From: Rhinopomastus cyanomelas
Taxonomy: Eukaryota; Chordata; Aves; Bucerotiformes; Rhinopomastidae
NCBI GenBank assembly: GCA_013400115.1
Contig: VXBP01005102.1
Coordinates: forward strand, 744,001 to 808,000
Direction of reading: 5' to 3'
DNA: 64,000 nucleotides
Below, in pieces: positions 36,751 to 50,536 of this stretch. Numbering within the stretch: the stretch's first letter is position 1; every line of letters starts with the position of its first letter. Position numbers and translations under genes: made by a program. The notes under the pieces were generated by a model, which saw nothing but the letters and a program-made list of their open reading frames with translations, was not told the DNA's origin and did no database searches.

Positions 36751-39700
36751 AGACTGTCTATCCAAAGTTTTGTCTATCTTGTGTACCTCTCACTCCTCCA
36801 TTATCTCTTGCATAGCCAAAGTCTGCTGTGAAGCCCAGCTCTGTACAGGGCAACAGAGGCTGTGAGCTAACACAGCTCGCCCTTGTCAAGTGTCTAGATT
36901 TTGGCCAAGGTGGGGCAGCCCATACTTTCAGCTTGGGCACCATCATTTTAACAACAGCTGTTACTGTTAAAACAGCGGAGAGATAAGAAGAGAATCTTAT
37001 CTCAGGCATGACCCCACCAGGCTTAAGCTCCTTTAAAAATGCACTGACACAGAGGAAGTGGAACCCCACCATTTCATGCTCATGTTGTCTCCCCTAGCCC
37101 TCTGTCTGGTTTTATTTGCTGTAAAGGTCCTTGGCTTGTGTCTTGCCTGCTGGTCGCAGAGAGATATTTTGAGATATCCACATGAATGAACACATCTCTC
37201 CTCTTCTCCTTCTGGAGCTGTTCCACTTCCATAAATCATTAAATATTCATTGGGCCAGAGGAAAACACTGACTCTGTAGACCGATGGCGAGGGTACTCAT
37301 CTGGAATGGGGGAGACTGAACTCCACACAGCAGCTCCAGCAAATAGTAAATAATTTATACAAAGTGGAACAGTTTCAGCAAGAAGGATCAGGGGAGACTT
37401 TGTCTAGCAGCCCAATGGCTTGCTTACAAAGCTCACCGGATTTCAGCTTACTAGGGCAAGGCACGGGCCCATCCTGTCTTCTCTTCCATTCAGGGAGTAC
37501 ATGACCATCACATGCTAGTTACTTTAAAAGTACGTGAAGGCTTCTGTTACTACTTTAATCTACAAATCCTACAGTATGTTTGGTTTTGACCCAAATTAAA
37601 GGGTTCCTTAGTGAAAAAAAATCACAGAAGAAAATTCAGCCTAGCAGACATCTCGCATGTAGGTGGCTTGGACAGCAACTAGGCTTGCCTCCTCTGTTTG
37701 GTAGCAACACTTGTTTGTATTTTGCCAGAAACATGGACAAGGAATAGTTGCATGCTACATCAGTTAGGAATGGTACTGACATTTTCTCCTTGTTCCTCAA
37801 TGTAAAAATCAGTGACTCTATCCATCTTTCTCACAGTCATTTAGCTTCAGCTGCAAAGAAGGTTTCTAGCTTGAGGCACAAAGAAATATTTTCTTTTTTC
37901 ATTTTGTGTTCTTCTTATTGAGTGCAGTCAGCAGTGGAGGGGTAGCATCTCTTGAGACTGAGGTCTGCTGTTCATCCAGAGATGTGATGCTGTTCAGCAG
38001 CATGCCTGTGCATCATTTCCCCTGCCTTTCTGCTGGGCCTCAGGTGTATTTCTGTCACAGACAAGAGGTCAAGTTCAGACCCTGTGCCTGGCACCATGCC
38101 TGGCAACACTGGTATGTCTCCCAGAAAAGGCTTTGCAGTCGTGCTGGGACAGGTTTGTGGAAAGAGTAACTTCACCCCCAAAGATAAGCTTTAAGGCAAA
38201 TACCAAACCTGTTTACCCTGATGAAGGTTCTCTAGTCCCATTGCCTTGCAAACTGCAACACCCTGAATGTCTGTGCCAAACAGCAGTAGCTGTACCATGG
38301 ATACAGGTGCGGGATGAAGCAGGTACACTCCAGGGTTAGGAGATCTAGAGGACAGACAGGTCTGCTCTCTGCTTGGCCATAAAGGAGTTACTTCATCTTG
38401 CTGTGCCTTCAGCGTGTGGATCCCTGGTGTACCAGCTGAATAACAGACTGTAAATGCAGACAAAGGGGGCCAGACAGAATTGCTGCTCGTATAGTGTAGT
38501 GGCCCTACTGAAGATAACCTCACAGCAGCCCTCTGATCAGACCGTGTGAATGCAGGGAATTCCCTCCCCTTCTGACTACAAGGGAAAGCAGCAGACCAAT
38601 GCTGTAATATTCCCAGAGAAAGAAACATCCAGACCATTTGTGAGCAAATCTAAAATTAAGAAGATATTCATTCAATCTGTGTGTCTTTCTGAAGTGCAGC
38701 AAGGCAGGCTCCAGCCCAGGGCTTGTTCTCCTTTGGTATATCCGTTGGTTCAGCACCGATCTCTGAAGATTATTCTGAACTGCCTATGACACTGATGTTA
38801 AAATCACAGGTGAAATTCTGTCCTTACCTAAGCTAGTGAGGCTGAGATTTCAGCTCTGTATCTGCAGCTACAGCTGTTGAGCTGCCTCCAAACAGGCTGT
38901 AAAAGGGAAGTGAAGGGAAGAAGGCAACCTTGGAAAAGAAATGTTGGAATCAATAACATAGGGTATCTAAGCTGAAATACATAGTCTTTCATTTCCAAGC
39001 CCACACCCAGTGAGAGGATGGAGCCCTGCACTCACTGAAAAACTAGGCAGTGATGGACTTAATCCACATGAGTTTCATTCACACCTCCCTCTTAGAGGCG
39101 TGTCATTTCCAAATCAATGAGTGCCCAAAGCCTTTAAGAACAGCAAAGGGTTTTTTAAAAGTACTTTCCACCACCACAACTTTAAATTAGTTTTACTTTA
39201 TTCTGTCTTCCATTTTTTCACCAGTTACCCAGTAAGGTATTTGAAACATTTTTCACAAGTGCCAAGACAGTTGTGCCCAAGTCAGCAGCACAGAGGAACG
39301 CTCCTGCAGACTCGTCACAGCTCACGCTTCTGCCCTCCCACCTCCCTTCCTGTGCGTGCAGTGCGTTGACAGCTATGGTTCAGCTGCACTGCACCACTTC
39401 ACCTTTGGATGGCCTTCCAAAAGACAGATTTTCTTCATCACTAAGCCCCGTAGGTTACAGATAATACTTGGTTATTATTACTAGCATGCCCAATTACTGT
39501 GTTTTGCTAAAGGAAGGTGGAAAGGTTGAATAGTGTCTTCCACCTTCTGCTTTACTTCATAATGAAAAGAGGACTCATTTGATATTGCCTCAAGTTACAG
39601 TGGGAAAGCGTGTGGTCTTTTGAACAGTGGATAATTAGGACCTTATGACTTTTATCTAATACTTATTTACATGAAGCCCTGAGCCTCAATTTTCCTTTCA

Positions 39701-40160
39701 TTAGGAGAAAAGCATTTTCAAACTCTGGGATCTGTCCAGGTTTCTACAGTTCTTTTCCTGATTACTCTGCAGACCTGCAAAGGGCAGATGTCCAACACAG
39801 GCTCCTGGCTGCCAGGACCTCAGCTGAGATTCCAAGCTCAGTTCCAGTATCCCATGCTGACAGTGATGTGGCTACAGAGACAGAAAGAGAAACACTTCTA
39901 CATACCACATTTGGCAATGATAAAGCCAAAACTCCTCATATGATACAGGGCACTAGATCTAAAGGCTATGCAAACAGAGCATGGGAATGCTTTTAGCAGG
40001 GAATACAAACTTAGGAAGAAAGTCACAGTTTTAGTAATCTGCAAAACTAGACCAGTCTCTCTTCCCTCCAGAAAACAGCTAAGCACACAGCAGCAGCACC
40101 CACAAGCATTCAGTTTTCCCAATATATTATTATTAAATGTCTTCTCTATATTCTGCCTGA

Positions 40161-40288
40161 AAGACATCTCACACCAATAAAGAGGAAAGCTAGGGAATGA
40201 CAGAGCCTTCCTTTAAGTCAAGCTAAGACATCTCACACCAATAAAGAGGAAAGCTAGGGAATGACAGAGCCTTCTTTTAAGTCAAGCT
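40161..40288. repeat. Two-copy 64-base tandem duplication
   Basis: Copy 1 (40161-40224) and copy 2 (40225-40288) both start AAGACATCTCACACCAATAA and end GTCAAGCT. They differ at one base (CTTCCTTT against CTTCTTTT). The near identity indicates a recent duplication. It lies in GAP43 intron 2. Confidence 0.95.
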
Positions 40289-40409
40289 TGCAGCATGGAT
40301 GCTATCTTGAGAAATATATTGTGGCCAGAGACCTGCTAAGTTGAGCTCGTGTAAGTTTGTCTTTTACAGGCCTATTTGAAGCACAGAAATAGTTGTGTAA
40401 TCTATAATA

Positions 40410-40795
40410 GTCATAGAATTAGGTTGGAAAAGACCTTTAAGAAGGAGTCCAACCATCAAGCAATTCTATCAAACCTACTGCTAAACCACATCCCTAAGCA
40501 CCATATCCACATGACTTTAAAACACATCCAGTGATACCGAGTGAACCACCTCACTGGGCAGCCTGTTCCAGTGCCTGAACACCCTTTCAATGTATTCAAC
40601 CTAAATTTCCCCTGGTGCAACTTTATGTCACTTCCTCCTGTCCTGTTGCTTGTTACTTGTGGGAGCAGACCAACCCCCACTTCTCTACAACCTCCTTTCA
40701 GGGAGTTGTAGACATCAGTAAGGTCTGCCCTGAGCCTCTTTTTCTTCAGACTGCATAGCACCAGTTCCCTCAGCTGCTCCTCAACAGGCCAGGAG
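40410..40795 (-). mobile_element. CR1 3' fragment, older subtype
   Basis: Reversed blocks: GTCATAGAATTAGGTTGG, CTACTGCTAAACCACATCCC, CACTGGGCAGCCTGTTCCAG and CCTCCTGTCCTGTTGC. It extends into the C-terminal ORF2 region. It lies sense to GAP43 within intron 2. Confidence 0.92.
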
Positions 40796-43700
40796 AGCCG
40801 ATGCCAGTGGCTTGGCTTGTAAGTCTCCTATCACAGCCTACATTTTCTTTTGTTCTCTTGGCCACTGCACAATCTCACAGACCATCATATGACTGTGATC
40901 ACAATATTTTTGTGGTGTCTTTTAAAAGAGAATGCCAAAGTCCACAACAGACCTGGATGTCATTGCAGTCATCAGTACTTCTTGGACAGCTGTCTTCAAA
41001 ACACAAAGATGCTGGTGCACAAGGATTGGGATTAAAAAGAAACCAGAAAAAGAACTACTGCCTTTCTGGAAATAAGTGTATACAAGCCTAGTCTTTTTCG
41101 GACGAATGTGTAGGGTGTTTGTCACCTGATCTCATAAAGAGTATTTTCAAAGTAAAGGGAACGCAGAGAAAAAACAGTAAAGACACTAAAAGCCATGGGA
41201 ATAATTTCAAATATTAAGAAATAAAAAGCACTGCATGTATTTTTTTCAGGAAGAAGATGAACAGCCAGGTCTATGGTACCACGCCTTCTCTTCATACGTG
41301 CACACTGCATGATGCCATATACAATCATCACTGGCTATCAGAAACTCTTTTGCTTTTTCTGGGCCATAACACAAATACAGAAAGACACTTCATGCAGCCA
41401 ATTCATTGCTGAACCTTCCTGCCATTGTACAGTTGGTTGGAGCTGGGGAAGCTGTCAACAGTCAACTGGATGTTGTGCATTTATTTATATAATGCCAGAT
41501 AAAGCTGCTGTTAGAATTAATATCAAATCACATAATGCCTGTTAAACCAAATCCTTAGCAGCAGAGGCCAGGAGTGAGTCCTAATAGAGAAGCTGTTTGC
41601 TCCAAATCTGCCCACAGCAGATTTGCACAAAGTACAACTGGATGTTATGTCTGACCTGGCTAAGCAATTCCCATGTTCCTCTATTAGTTATTTGCACAGA
41701 CTTTAGGAGTATCACTTCACTTTGACAGAGTCCATGGGTTTCCATAGAGATTGGAAGTGATCAGTGCACTGCCACTGGCAATCCAAAGTTAATGCACCTA
41801 TTCTAGACCTCTTTAGGACTGTCAAACTAATCTGATTGTGTTGACCTGGTGAACTTTCTCAATCCCTTTCCTCTGCACATGGCAGTCATCTGTAGCACAG
41901 AGTAAGTACCACTGCCTTTACAGAACTGTACATCTCAGCTGATAGTCTGCAAGTTTACATCTGTCTGAAAAGTTCAGCCTATTTGATCCTACTGTAAAGA
42001 CATGACATGGGTGGTGGTGCAGAGTACCACCGGCAGCTACAGCAAGCAGTCACCACTTATGTTTCATTATCTATTCTGTCGCCTCATCTGCTATTTGAGA
42101 CCTTCCCAGAAGAAAACGTGGTTATAATTCATGGCACAAAGCCTTGCTCCCATGTGGGGATTTTGGAGTATTTTCTGAAGATGAGTGCAGATCTGAGTAC
42201 AGATGGCAATGTGCCAGAGTGTAATGTTGTCAGTAACCCTTGGTGTGTCATCTAGAAAGTTCAGTATTGTAGAGGTTCCCGATCAATAGCTTTGTTCAGT
42301 TGGAAGAATACTACAAAGATATAAAGTATGAAGCTGATCAGTCTCCCCGTGAACCTGAACCATGCAGCATGCCACGATCAGTGAGGAGAGACTTGGTCCA
42401 TGCTGCAACATCTGTGGTTCTCAGCATCAGAAGGGATGAACGATTGCTGTCACCTTTCCTATAATTTCTGCCCTTCACAAAATAATCCAGCTAACCAGCC
42501 TTGAGTTGGTTAATCAGCCATGCATTCCTTACTGAGGTCCCAAAAGAACTGGTACCTCCTTGATCCATAGCAGTTGTTAACCTGCTCTCCTCAAGACTTT
42601 GCCAGAATCACCCCACATCTTGTCATTGGTAAATATGATTCCTAAGATTCCACTAAAAGAGGTTAGATTCTGCTTCACTGCTAGTCCACTAGTGCTGTTC
42701 CTGCCTAAACAAGGCTAGTTGCACCTCATTAGAAAACAGCAGAAATGAGGCACACAAGACCAGAGACAGACAGCATTTCACTGTCAAGGATGAGGAAAAG
42801 CTGCACCTGTAGTAGGTAGTGTGAAAGTTTGCTCTCCTCTGGAAGACTGTGACATTCCACTTTCCTCACCCTTTCCCTCACATGGCTGTTTGCACCAATG
42901 CAAAACAGGCTGTGTAATCCATCAGCAATTCTTACAACCACATAGTTCTAATGCAAAGACTAAAAATTCGAGAGCAACTGAGAAATAGACACATACTTTG
43001 TCACCTTGCAGGTAAACTCAACTGCATTTAGAGTCTTTGTTGCTGGAGTGGTACCACAGACAAGAAAATTCTGGAACGTTTGCTTAGAGTTGTTCCTCTG
43101 GGGTGGTGACAAGAAGACTACTGCATTTGCCTTGCCAGGTGTAGCAGCAGAGATAAGCTCAAATGAAACAGGAATGGCAGTGAGGATGTTCTGCCTCATG
43201 CCAGCTACCCATGGGCTGAGACTAAAATTCCACTTGTACCACTGCAATCCTCTTGTGTAATTCAGACTCTGCCTTCTAGCTGGTACATGACAATAGGCAG
43301 TCTCCCTTTCCAAATCTTTTTATAGCCAAGTGTTCCCTAGGTGCAGCAAGTGTTGTCCGTCTACCAATACGCTGACTAAAGCGAAAACAAAGAACTGATT
43401 CAACTCTAAATTGTGAAAAAGGATCCATGGGGACTTGCTTCCTCTGAGGAAGTGAAAACAGTCTTTCCCAGTGCTCCCTGCTTGCAGGATACAGGGCCTG
43501 GGGGGACTGCTGGCCAGTTTACATGCAAAGCAATTGTAATCTGGCTGATTTTTCATTTCAGCTGTGGAACTGCTTCATTGTAAAGCTATTTCATCGAGCA
43601 GCAGAAAGAGTTCTTCATTTCCCAATGAAGATTTCATTGGGGAACTCCCATTTCCCCATTTGTTTCCTTAGACACGATTTACTCTTCCACATTTCTGGGC

Positions 43701-45339
43701 TTTGTTGTATTCCTACCCGACAAACCAAGAGTGCTTTGGGTGGGAGAGCTAGCCAAATTTGGCGGTGAGGCTAAAAAACCTGGCAAGGTACAAAGAGAAT
43801 CTAACAGTGTGTGACATTCACCTCCTTTCCTCCACATCTTTTTCTATAGCCTGCTGTGTTGGATGCTGATCTCCCTTAACATCTGCACTAAGGTAGACTC
43901 TTTCCAGTAACTTTGATGGAGACACACCAGATTTAAACCAATATGACCAAGATTAGAATAAGAATCACTTCCTCATCCATATGTAACATATAAATTCCCT
44001 CCTACCACTTCTGAATTTTGTCCTGTTGAGTAGGCAGGCACCTAAGGGAGCCTCTCGCAGCATAATATCAACACCAAAGAGGCAAAAGTTGAATCATAAC
44101 CAGAAAGCCTATAAATGTAAGTCTTGACAAGAGTGCTCAGCCAGAAGAATGCTTTCTTGGCATGCAAGTCACCCGCCAAGAGATGTGATGAGAGCTCAGA
44201 GTTTGTCCATCATTGCCACTGAACGAAGCCCACTGATTCATGTCACGCCTTACCCGGGTTGGAATCCTTCTACTTGTTCTCTCTACTTCTTGATACATGG
44301 AGAACTGTTCAGAGGCTGCCCTAATGCACAACTGTGAATGCGTGGGGACCAGATCAGCTCCTACTGCATAGGAGACAGTGGTTTGGAGCCATTTCCTAAG
44401 CCATTACCAACAGACAGAGTATGTGGAACTGAGTAACAAGGAGAGCTGAAGGCTGGCAGAGGAATTAGCAACTAGTATGAAGAACTACCCAGCCTCTTCT
44501 CCACTCCAGAAATATTAAGCATTTAAAAAGTGTGCTTTTCTCCTCATCTGTGTGCCTATTAAAAAGTGTGCCTCTCTCTTTACCTTTTCCCTTTTCCTGT
44601 CCTTTTGTCCTGCCCTTAGATGAAGGTTAAAGTATCTTCTGGATATAAATGACATTCCCTTCCCCTTTGTTAGTGTTTTCATGAGGGAAAACACCCACAG
44701 GTAACACCAGACAGCCACTGTAGTAAAACTCAAGGCAGAGTTTTACTACACCTCACCTCACAAAAGTAGCGCAGTCGGCACGCCTCACAGTAGTAGCAGC
44801 CAAGCATGTCACGGCAACCAGCCAACTGATGCCACTGGCTAGGAGCCAATCTGATTTATTTTTGGCATCCTGACACCATATACTACTGTGCCAGTCTTTG
44901 ATCACAGAAACGATAAGAGATGACCTTTGAAAGCCAAAGGGATGACTTCTGGGAGAAAGGGACTGATGAAGCTGAAAGAGGATCTGTCCCTGGGCAGGAG
45001 GACATCACTGGAGTGGCAGATGTTTGGTAGCACTCCTTCTTTCCTGAACGACCATTGTGGCCATGCTAACAAGCACCAGTGCATCATTTGCTAGGGGATG
45101 ACTGGGAAAAAAGACATGGCACACATCTTTAAGTCAAAAAGACTAAGTACCAAGAGAGAGACAGAGAGGTTTAAAGAGATGAAAGGGAGCAACACGATGA
45201 ACATAGGAAAAATACAGGCTGTCAGGAAATCATTCCTGTCTGTGGGAGCTTCTGTACTGTTATGGTGCTATTTGGTGGAGAACTGCTAGAACACAACCCA
45301 GTGTCCTCAGAGAGATGGACAAGAAGGCCTTTATAATCC

Positions 45340-45353
45340 TTTTTTTTTTTTTT
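45340..45353. repeat. Poly(T) run of 14
   Basis: An uninterrupted run of 14 T lies in intron 2. No source gene sequence was seen next to it, so I do not call it a retrocopy tail. Confidence 0.85.
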
Positions 45354-46144
45354 GCATTTCTCTCTTGGATGGCTCTGGAGCCACTCACCCAGCTGTTCAA
45401 ATTTGTGATGGGAAGGCTGGAATATGAATTTAGAAAAAAATCTACAGTCATTAACATTTTAAATACACTATCAGTTTGACTCTAGCCACACATCTTCCAT
45501 GTTTGCTTTTTACAAACAGTAGTAAGCTTGAGAATTACTGGATGAATATTAAATAAGTATCAATAGACATACATACTTGTCTTCACCACTCAGCTACTTA
45601 AAACTCAGTTTTAATTATATATTTGACTGTAGATTTTCCAACTCACTTTGTTGGGTAGATATTTACATAAGTAATAGTATCATGTGCAAAAGCATATTAA
45701 ATTATGCATTTAAGAGGCCACTTCAAATTATGTGGCTGGCTTCTTCAAAGAAGGTTAAAGACAGCAAAAACTTGGGGAAGATACCTGCAAATAATTTAGG
45801 ATACTGCATAGAAATAAAACATTTTGCTTAGATGAAAGGTGACTCAAACCAGGTAAAATCAACCAAATTAAATAGCCTCATACTGTAAATTTCCTATCTC
45901 TATCCATTAAGTCAGATTTATCTCAATAAAAGTCGAAAGTTAATTCAAAACAGAATCACTATTCCGATGTAGGAATAAGGCATCCTAAGTCTTAAATAAG
46001 AGTTAATTAACATTCATTATCTCAAAACACCCATTCGCTCTGTCCTGTTTCCCATACCTTTGCCCAGTATAAAAACCACTAAAGTCCAGCATGCAACATA
46101 TATTTACTTTCATAAACAACATGACTTTTATTCTGCCCCTCAAT

Positions 46145-46730
46145 TCATAGAATCATTTAGGCTGGAACAGGCCATTAAGCTAACTGTACCAAGCCCACTG
46201 CTAAACCATGTCCCCAAGCTCCGTATCTACATGACTTAAACACGTCCAGGGATAACGATTCAATCACCTTCCTGAGCAGCCTGTTCCAGTGTCTGAGGAC
46301 CTTTTCAATAAAGAAGATTTCCTAATGTCCAACTTAAACTTCCATGGCACAGCTTGAGACCATTTCCTCTTGTCCTTTTGCTTGTTACTTGTGAGAAGAG
46401 ATTGTGAGAAGAGATCAACACCCAGCTCTCTACAACCTCCTTTCAGGTATGTGTAGACCACAATAAGGTCTGCCCTGAGCCTCCTTTTCTTTAGACTGCA
46501 GAGCGCGAGCTCCCTCAGCCATTCCTCATAAGGCTCGTTCTCCAGACCCTTCGCTAACCTTGTCCTGCCTTTATTTGGACCTGTTCCTGCCTTTCTTCTG
46601 TTGAGGAGCCCAACACTGAAAATAGCCCTCAAGCAGTGGTGTTACCAGTGCCAAGTACAACGTGATGATCAGCTCCCTACTCCTGGCCACGCTGGTTATA
46701 ATAAAAGCCCGAATGCCATTCGCCTCCTAT
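46145..46730 (-). mobile_element. CR1 3' fragment, older subtype
   Basis: Reversed CR1 from TCATAGAATCATTTAGGC through GCTAAACCATGTCCCC, GAGCAGCCTGTTCCAG and CTTGTCCTTTTGC to the block that encodes the ORF2 C-terminal region near AATGCCATTCGCC. It includes a 17-base local duplication (GTGAGAAGAGAT twice). Confidence 0.9.
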
Positions 46731-46895
46731 ATTTTGATGATTTTCAAATAATACTCCTAGGTGTCTCTGACACAAACAACAATGGTCTGGACACTCAGAC
46801 GTATGTGACCACTTTGTGGGTCAGAAAGAGGTTAGTGGAGTTAGCTATGAAGCTTGGAAGTCTAATTAGAGAGTGATGCCTGTCCTGATGTTAAC

Positions 46896-46918
46896 TTTTT
46901 GTTTTGTTTTGTTTTGTT
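46896..46918. repeat. (TTTTG)n microsatellite
   Basis: Four units of a GTTTT pentamer follow a T run within GAP43 intron 2. Confidence 0.8.
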
Positions 46919-47455
46919 CTCTTTATTTGCTAATGTAAGGGATGCATTTTCTACTGTCATAACATGACAGCTTTGGGAATCAACCAGATTCCAACATACA
47001 ACCAACATGTGAACCAATACGTATCCTTGGCATGTCACTATAAATGGCACATGAGGGGGCTCAGCTTCCTCTTTCAGTGCCATCATTATGGGATGCTGTT
47101 GCCTGCTGTTTCCTCCTGCCATGTGGTCTTGGTGAAAGTATTTTTCCACTTCATCGTTTCTCTGGTAACTCTGAGCATTAGTCCTCTGCTTTTTTCTTCA
47201 TTTCCCCCTCATTTCTGATTCAGTCTTAGTATCATTTTATCCCCATTTTTTGGGTTGTGCTGCAGGGTGTTTGTTACATTCCTTCTTTTCTAACTGTTCT
47301 TGTTCTTTGTTAAGAAAATGTGTTATTTTTATTTACTATATATTTGTCCTGGGGGATTTTTTTGTGTTTTGAAGGCCTTGGGAAATCAAAACAAGGACTT
47401 CTACTCAGCTCAGTATCACAATTCAGAACCAGATCTTCTTTATGGTGTGTAAACA

Positions 47456-50003
47456 GAATCAGAAAACATCTTTGGTTGGAAGAGACCTGTAAGATCATAA
47501 GGTCCAACCTTAGACCCAGAGCACTACCAGGTCACCCTAAACCATGTCCCTCAGCATTTTCTATGTACCTTCTATATCCCTCCAGAGATGGTGACTCCAC
47601 CACTGCCCTGGACAGACTCTTCCAATGTTTGATAACCCCTTCAGTGAGGAAATTCTTCCTAACATCCAGCCTAAACCTCCTCTGGCACAATTTGCAACAA
47701 TTTACTCTGGTCCTATCACTTGCTACCAGGGAGAAGAGGCTGTTCCTCTCTAGCTACAACCTCCTTTCAACTAAACAACCCTAGTTCAGTCACACACTCC
47801 TCACTGGACTTGTGCTCTAGACTCTTCACAAGCCTTGCTACCTTTCTCTGGATAAGCTCCAGCACTTCTATGCCCTTCTTGTAGTGAGGGACCCAGAATG
47901 AATATTGAAGGTGCAGCCTTACCAGTGCTGAGTGCAGATGGACAATCACCTTCCTACATCTGCTAGCCACACTATTTCTGATAGACACCAGGATGCTGCT
48001 GGTCTTCTTGGCCACCTGGGCACACTGTTGCCTCATATTCAGGTAACTGTCAATTGATACCCCAAGATCCTTTTCTGACATATAGCTTTCCAACCACACA
48101 CCCCCAAGTCTGTAGCCTGCCATTGTCATCTATAGCCTGGGGTTGCTATGATCCAAGTATAGGACCTGGCACTTGGCCTTGTTGAACCTCATAAAATTAA
48201 TCTCAGCCCATCAATCCAGCCTGTCCAGATCCCTCTGTGTAGCCTTCCTACCCTCCAGCAGATCAAGGCACCCACCCAGAGTGATGTCATCTGCAAGCTT
48301 ACTGAGAGGGCACTTGGTTCTCTCATCCAGATCATTAATAATAAGATTAAAGAGAACAGGCCCCAGTACCAAACCCTGGGGAACAACCACTTGTGAGGGA
48401 CATCAGCCAGATTTACCACCACTCACCACCACCCATTTGGCCCAGCCATCCAGCCAGGTTTTTATCCCATGAAGAGTGTACTTATCCAAACTTTGTGCCA
48501 TAAGTTTCTGAAGGAAGATGCTGTGGGAAACAGGGTTAAAGGCTTTACTAAAGTCCAGGTACACAACATCCACAGCCCTTCCCTGATCCACTAGGCAGGT
48601 AGCCTTCCTTTAGAAGTAGATCAGATTAGTTAGGATCTGCTTTACATAAACCCATGATGACTGGGCCTGATCATCTGATAGTTCTGTAAGTGCTGTGTGA
48701 TGGCACTCAAGAAAATTGTTCCATAAGCTTCTCCAGCACCAGTGTCAGACTGACAGGCCTGTAGTTCCCTGGATCCTTCTTCTGCCCCTTCTTCTAGATG
48801 GGCATCACATTTGCTCCAGCCTACTGGAACCTCACCAGTTAGCCAGGACTGTTTCTAAACGATAAGGAGTGTCTGGGAGAGCACTTCTGCAACCTCCCCC
48901 AGTACCTTTGCATGAGTCTCATCTTGATTATGGGGTCTGCATTTTGCTCCCCGACCTTGTCTTCCAGTTCAGGGGTCTGGGCACTCAGGGAGCAACTGGC
49001 ATTGCTGGCAAAGACAGAGGCAAAGTAGGCATGTAGTCGTTCAGCCTTTTCCTTGTCCTTGGTCATCAGGCTTCCCCTCACATGTAGTAGAGGATGGAGA
49101 TTCTTAATTATCATTTTACTGTTAACACAGTTACAGAAACATTTTTAAGCTGGGTCTCTTCAGCCTGGAGAAGAGGAGACTGAGGGGTGACATCATTAAT
49201 GTCTATAAATATGTGAGGGGTGGGTGTCAGGAGGATGGAGCCAGGCTCTTCTTAATGTCATTTGGTGATAGGACAAGGGGCAATGGTTGCTAGCTGGAAC
49301 ATATGAGGTTCCACATCAATATGAAAAGGAACTTCTTCACTGTGAGGATGACGGAGCATTGAAACAGGCTGCCCAGGGGGGTTGAGGAGTCTCCTTCTCT
49401 GGAGACCTTTAAAATCCACCTGGGTATGTTCCTGTGTGACTTGGTCTAGGTGATCCTGCTGTGGCAGGGGGATTGGACTAGATGATCTTTCGAGGCCCCT
49501 TCCAGTCCATAATGATTCTATGATTCTACGATTCTATGAATTGTCTTTGATGGTGCTGGCCAGAAGTTCTAGTTGAGATTTGGCCTTTCTAATTTTCTCC
49601 CTACCTAGCCTTGTTACACCTTTGTACTCTTCCTGAGTTGCCTGCCCCTTCTTCCATAGACAACAGACTTTTCTTCTTGAGCTCCAGTCAAAGCCCTGTG
49701 TTTAGCCAGGGCAATCTTCTACCCCACTGGCTCATTTTATGGCACACAGAGATGGCTTGTTCCTGTGCTTTGAAGATTTCCCTCTTAAGGAATGTCCAGG
49801 CTTCCTGGACTCCTTTGTCCTTCAGGACTGCCTCCCAAGGGGCTGACAACTAGTCTCCTAAACAGGTCAAAGTCCTAAACAGGTCCAGAAGTCCAAGAAG
49901 GTAGTTCTACTCACCCTCTTCTCTCTTCTCCAAGAATTAAAAATTCTACCATCTCATGGTTGCTAAGCCCAAGATGATCACTAACCTCCACATCTCCCAC
50001 TAG
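47456..50003 (-). mobile_element. Long CR1 copy (about 2.1 kb), split by a younger CR1
   Basis: This is the longest CR1 here, sense to GAP43 in intron 2. From the 3' end at 47456 it runs back through the ORF2 C-terminus (47767-48129), the reverse transcriptase (48403-48591 translates to DVVYLDFSKAFNPV) and a linker (48839-49114 with KAERLHAYFASVF). It resumes at 49541 after a 392-base insertion and extends to the end of the endonuclease-type domain (Ser-Asp-His-Glu-Met-Val equivalent near 49950). Stops and indels break the frame. Similarity ends near 50003. Confidence 0.93.
49149..49540 (+). mobile_element. Young CR1 3' copy inserted into an older CR1
   Basis: A 392-base plus-strand CR1 runs from CTGGGTCTCTTCAGCCTGG to a clean 3' end with three 8-base units (GATTCTATGATTCTACG and ATTCTATGAA). 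Both flanks are minus-strand CR1 sequence that would be continuous without it. It is of the GATTGGACTAGATGATCTTTCGAGG subtype and less diverged than its host copy. Confidence 0.93.
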
Positions 50004-50209
50004 TCATCATTTCACCAAATGAGTCTGACACAGCTGATACATCTAAAAGCTTCATGAAAGTATGTCTGTCATGGGCTACTTCAAGTACAAAGTCTAGAAG
50101 CATTAGTGTGGATGAAATTATAGGCAATGCTGATAACAAGATGTTCCTGGCAAGACGTGGCTGTATTTGAAATCTTATCCATTCACAAGTGGATGAAGAA
50201 AAAGACGCT

Positions 50210-50536
50210 ATCATAGAATCATTAGGGATTGGAAGGGACCTCAAAAGATCATCTAGTCCAATCCCCCTGCAAAAGCAGGATGACCTACACCAAGTCACAC
50301 AGGAACACATCCAGGCGAGTCTTAAACTTCTCCAGAGAAGGAGACTCCACAATCCCCCTGGGCAGCCTGTTCCAGTGCTCTGTCACCCTCACTTATGAAG
50401 AAGTTCCTTCTCATATTGATGTGGAACCCCCTATGTTCCAGCTTACAACCATTGCCCCTTGTCCTATCACCAAATGACATTAAGAAGAGCCTGGCTCCAT
50501 CCTCCTGACACCCACCCCTCACATATTTATAGACAT
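50210..50536 (-). mobile_element. CR1 3' fragment, younger subtype
   Basis: Reversed CR1: ATCATAGAATCATTAGGG, GGAAGGGACCTCAAAAGATC, AGGAGACTCCACAATCCCC, CTCCTGACACCCACCCC, ending at TTTATAGACAT. It is little diverged from 53370-54168. Confidence 0.93.

Noticed and set aside
36361..36831. 156-codon plus-strand frame
   Set aside because: It lies antisense over a minus-strand CR1 fragment and is explained by that repeat.
47320..47784. 154-codon plus-strand frame
   Set aside because: Most of it is the antisense of the CR1 3' end starting at 47456.
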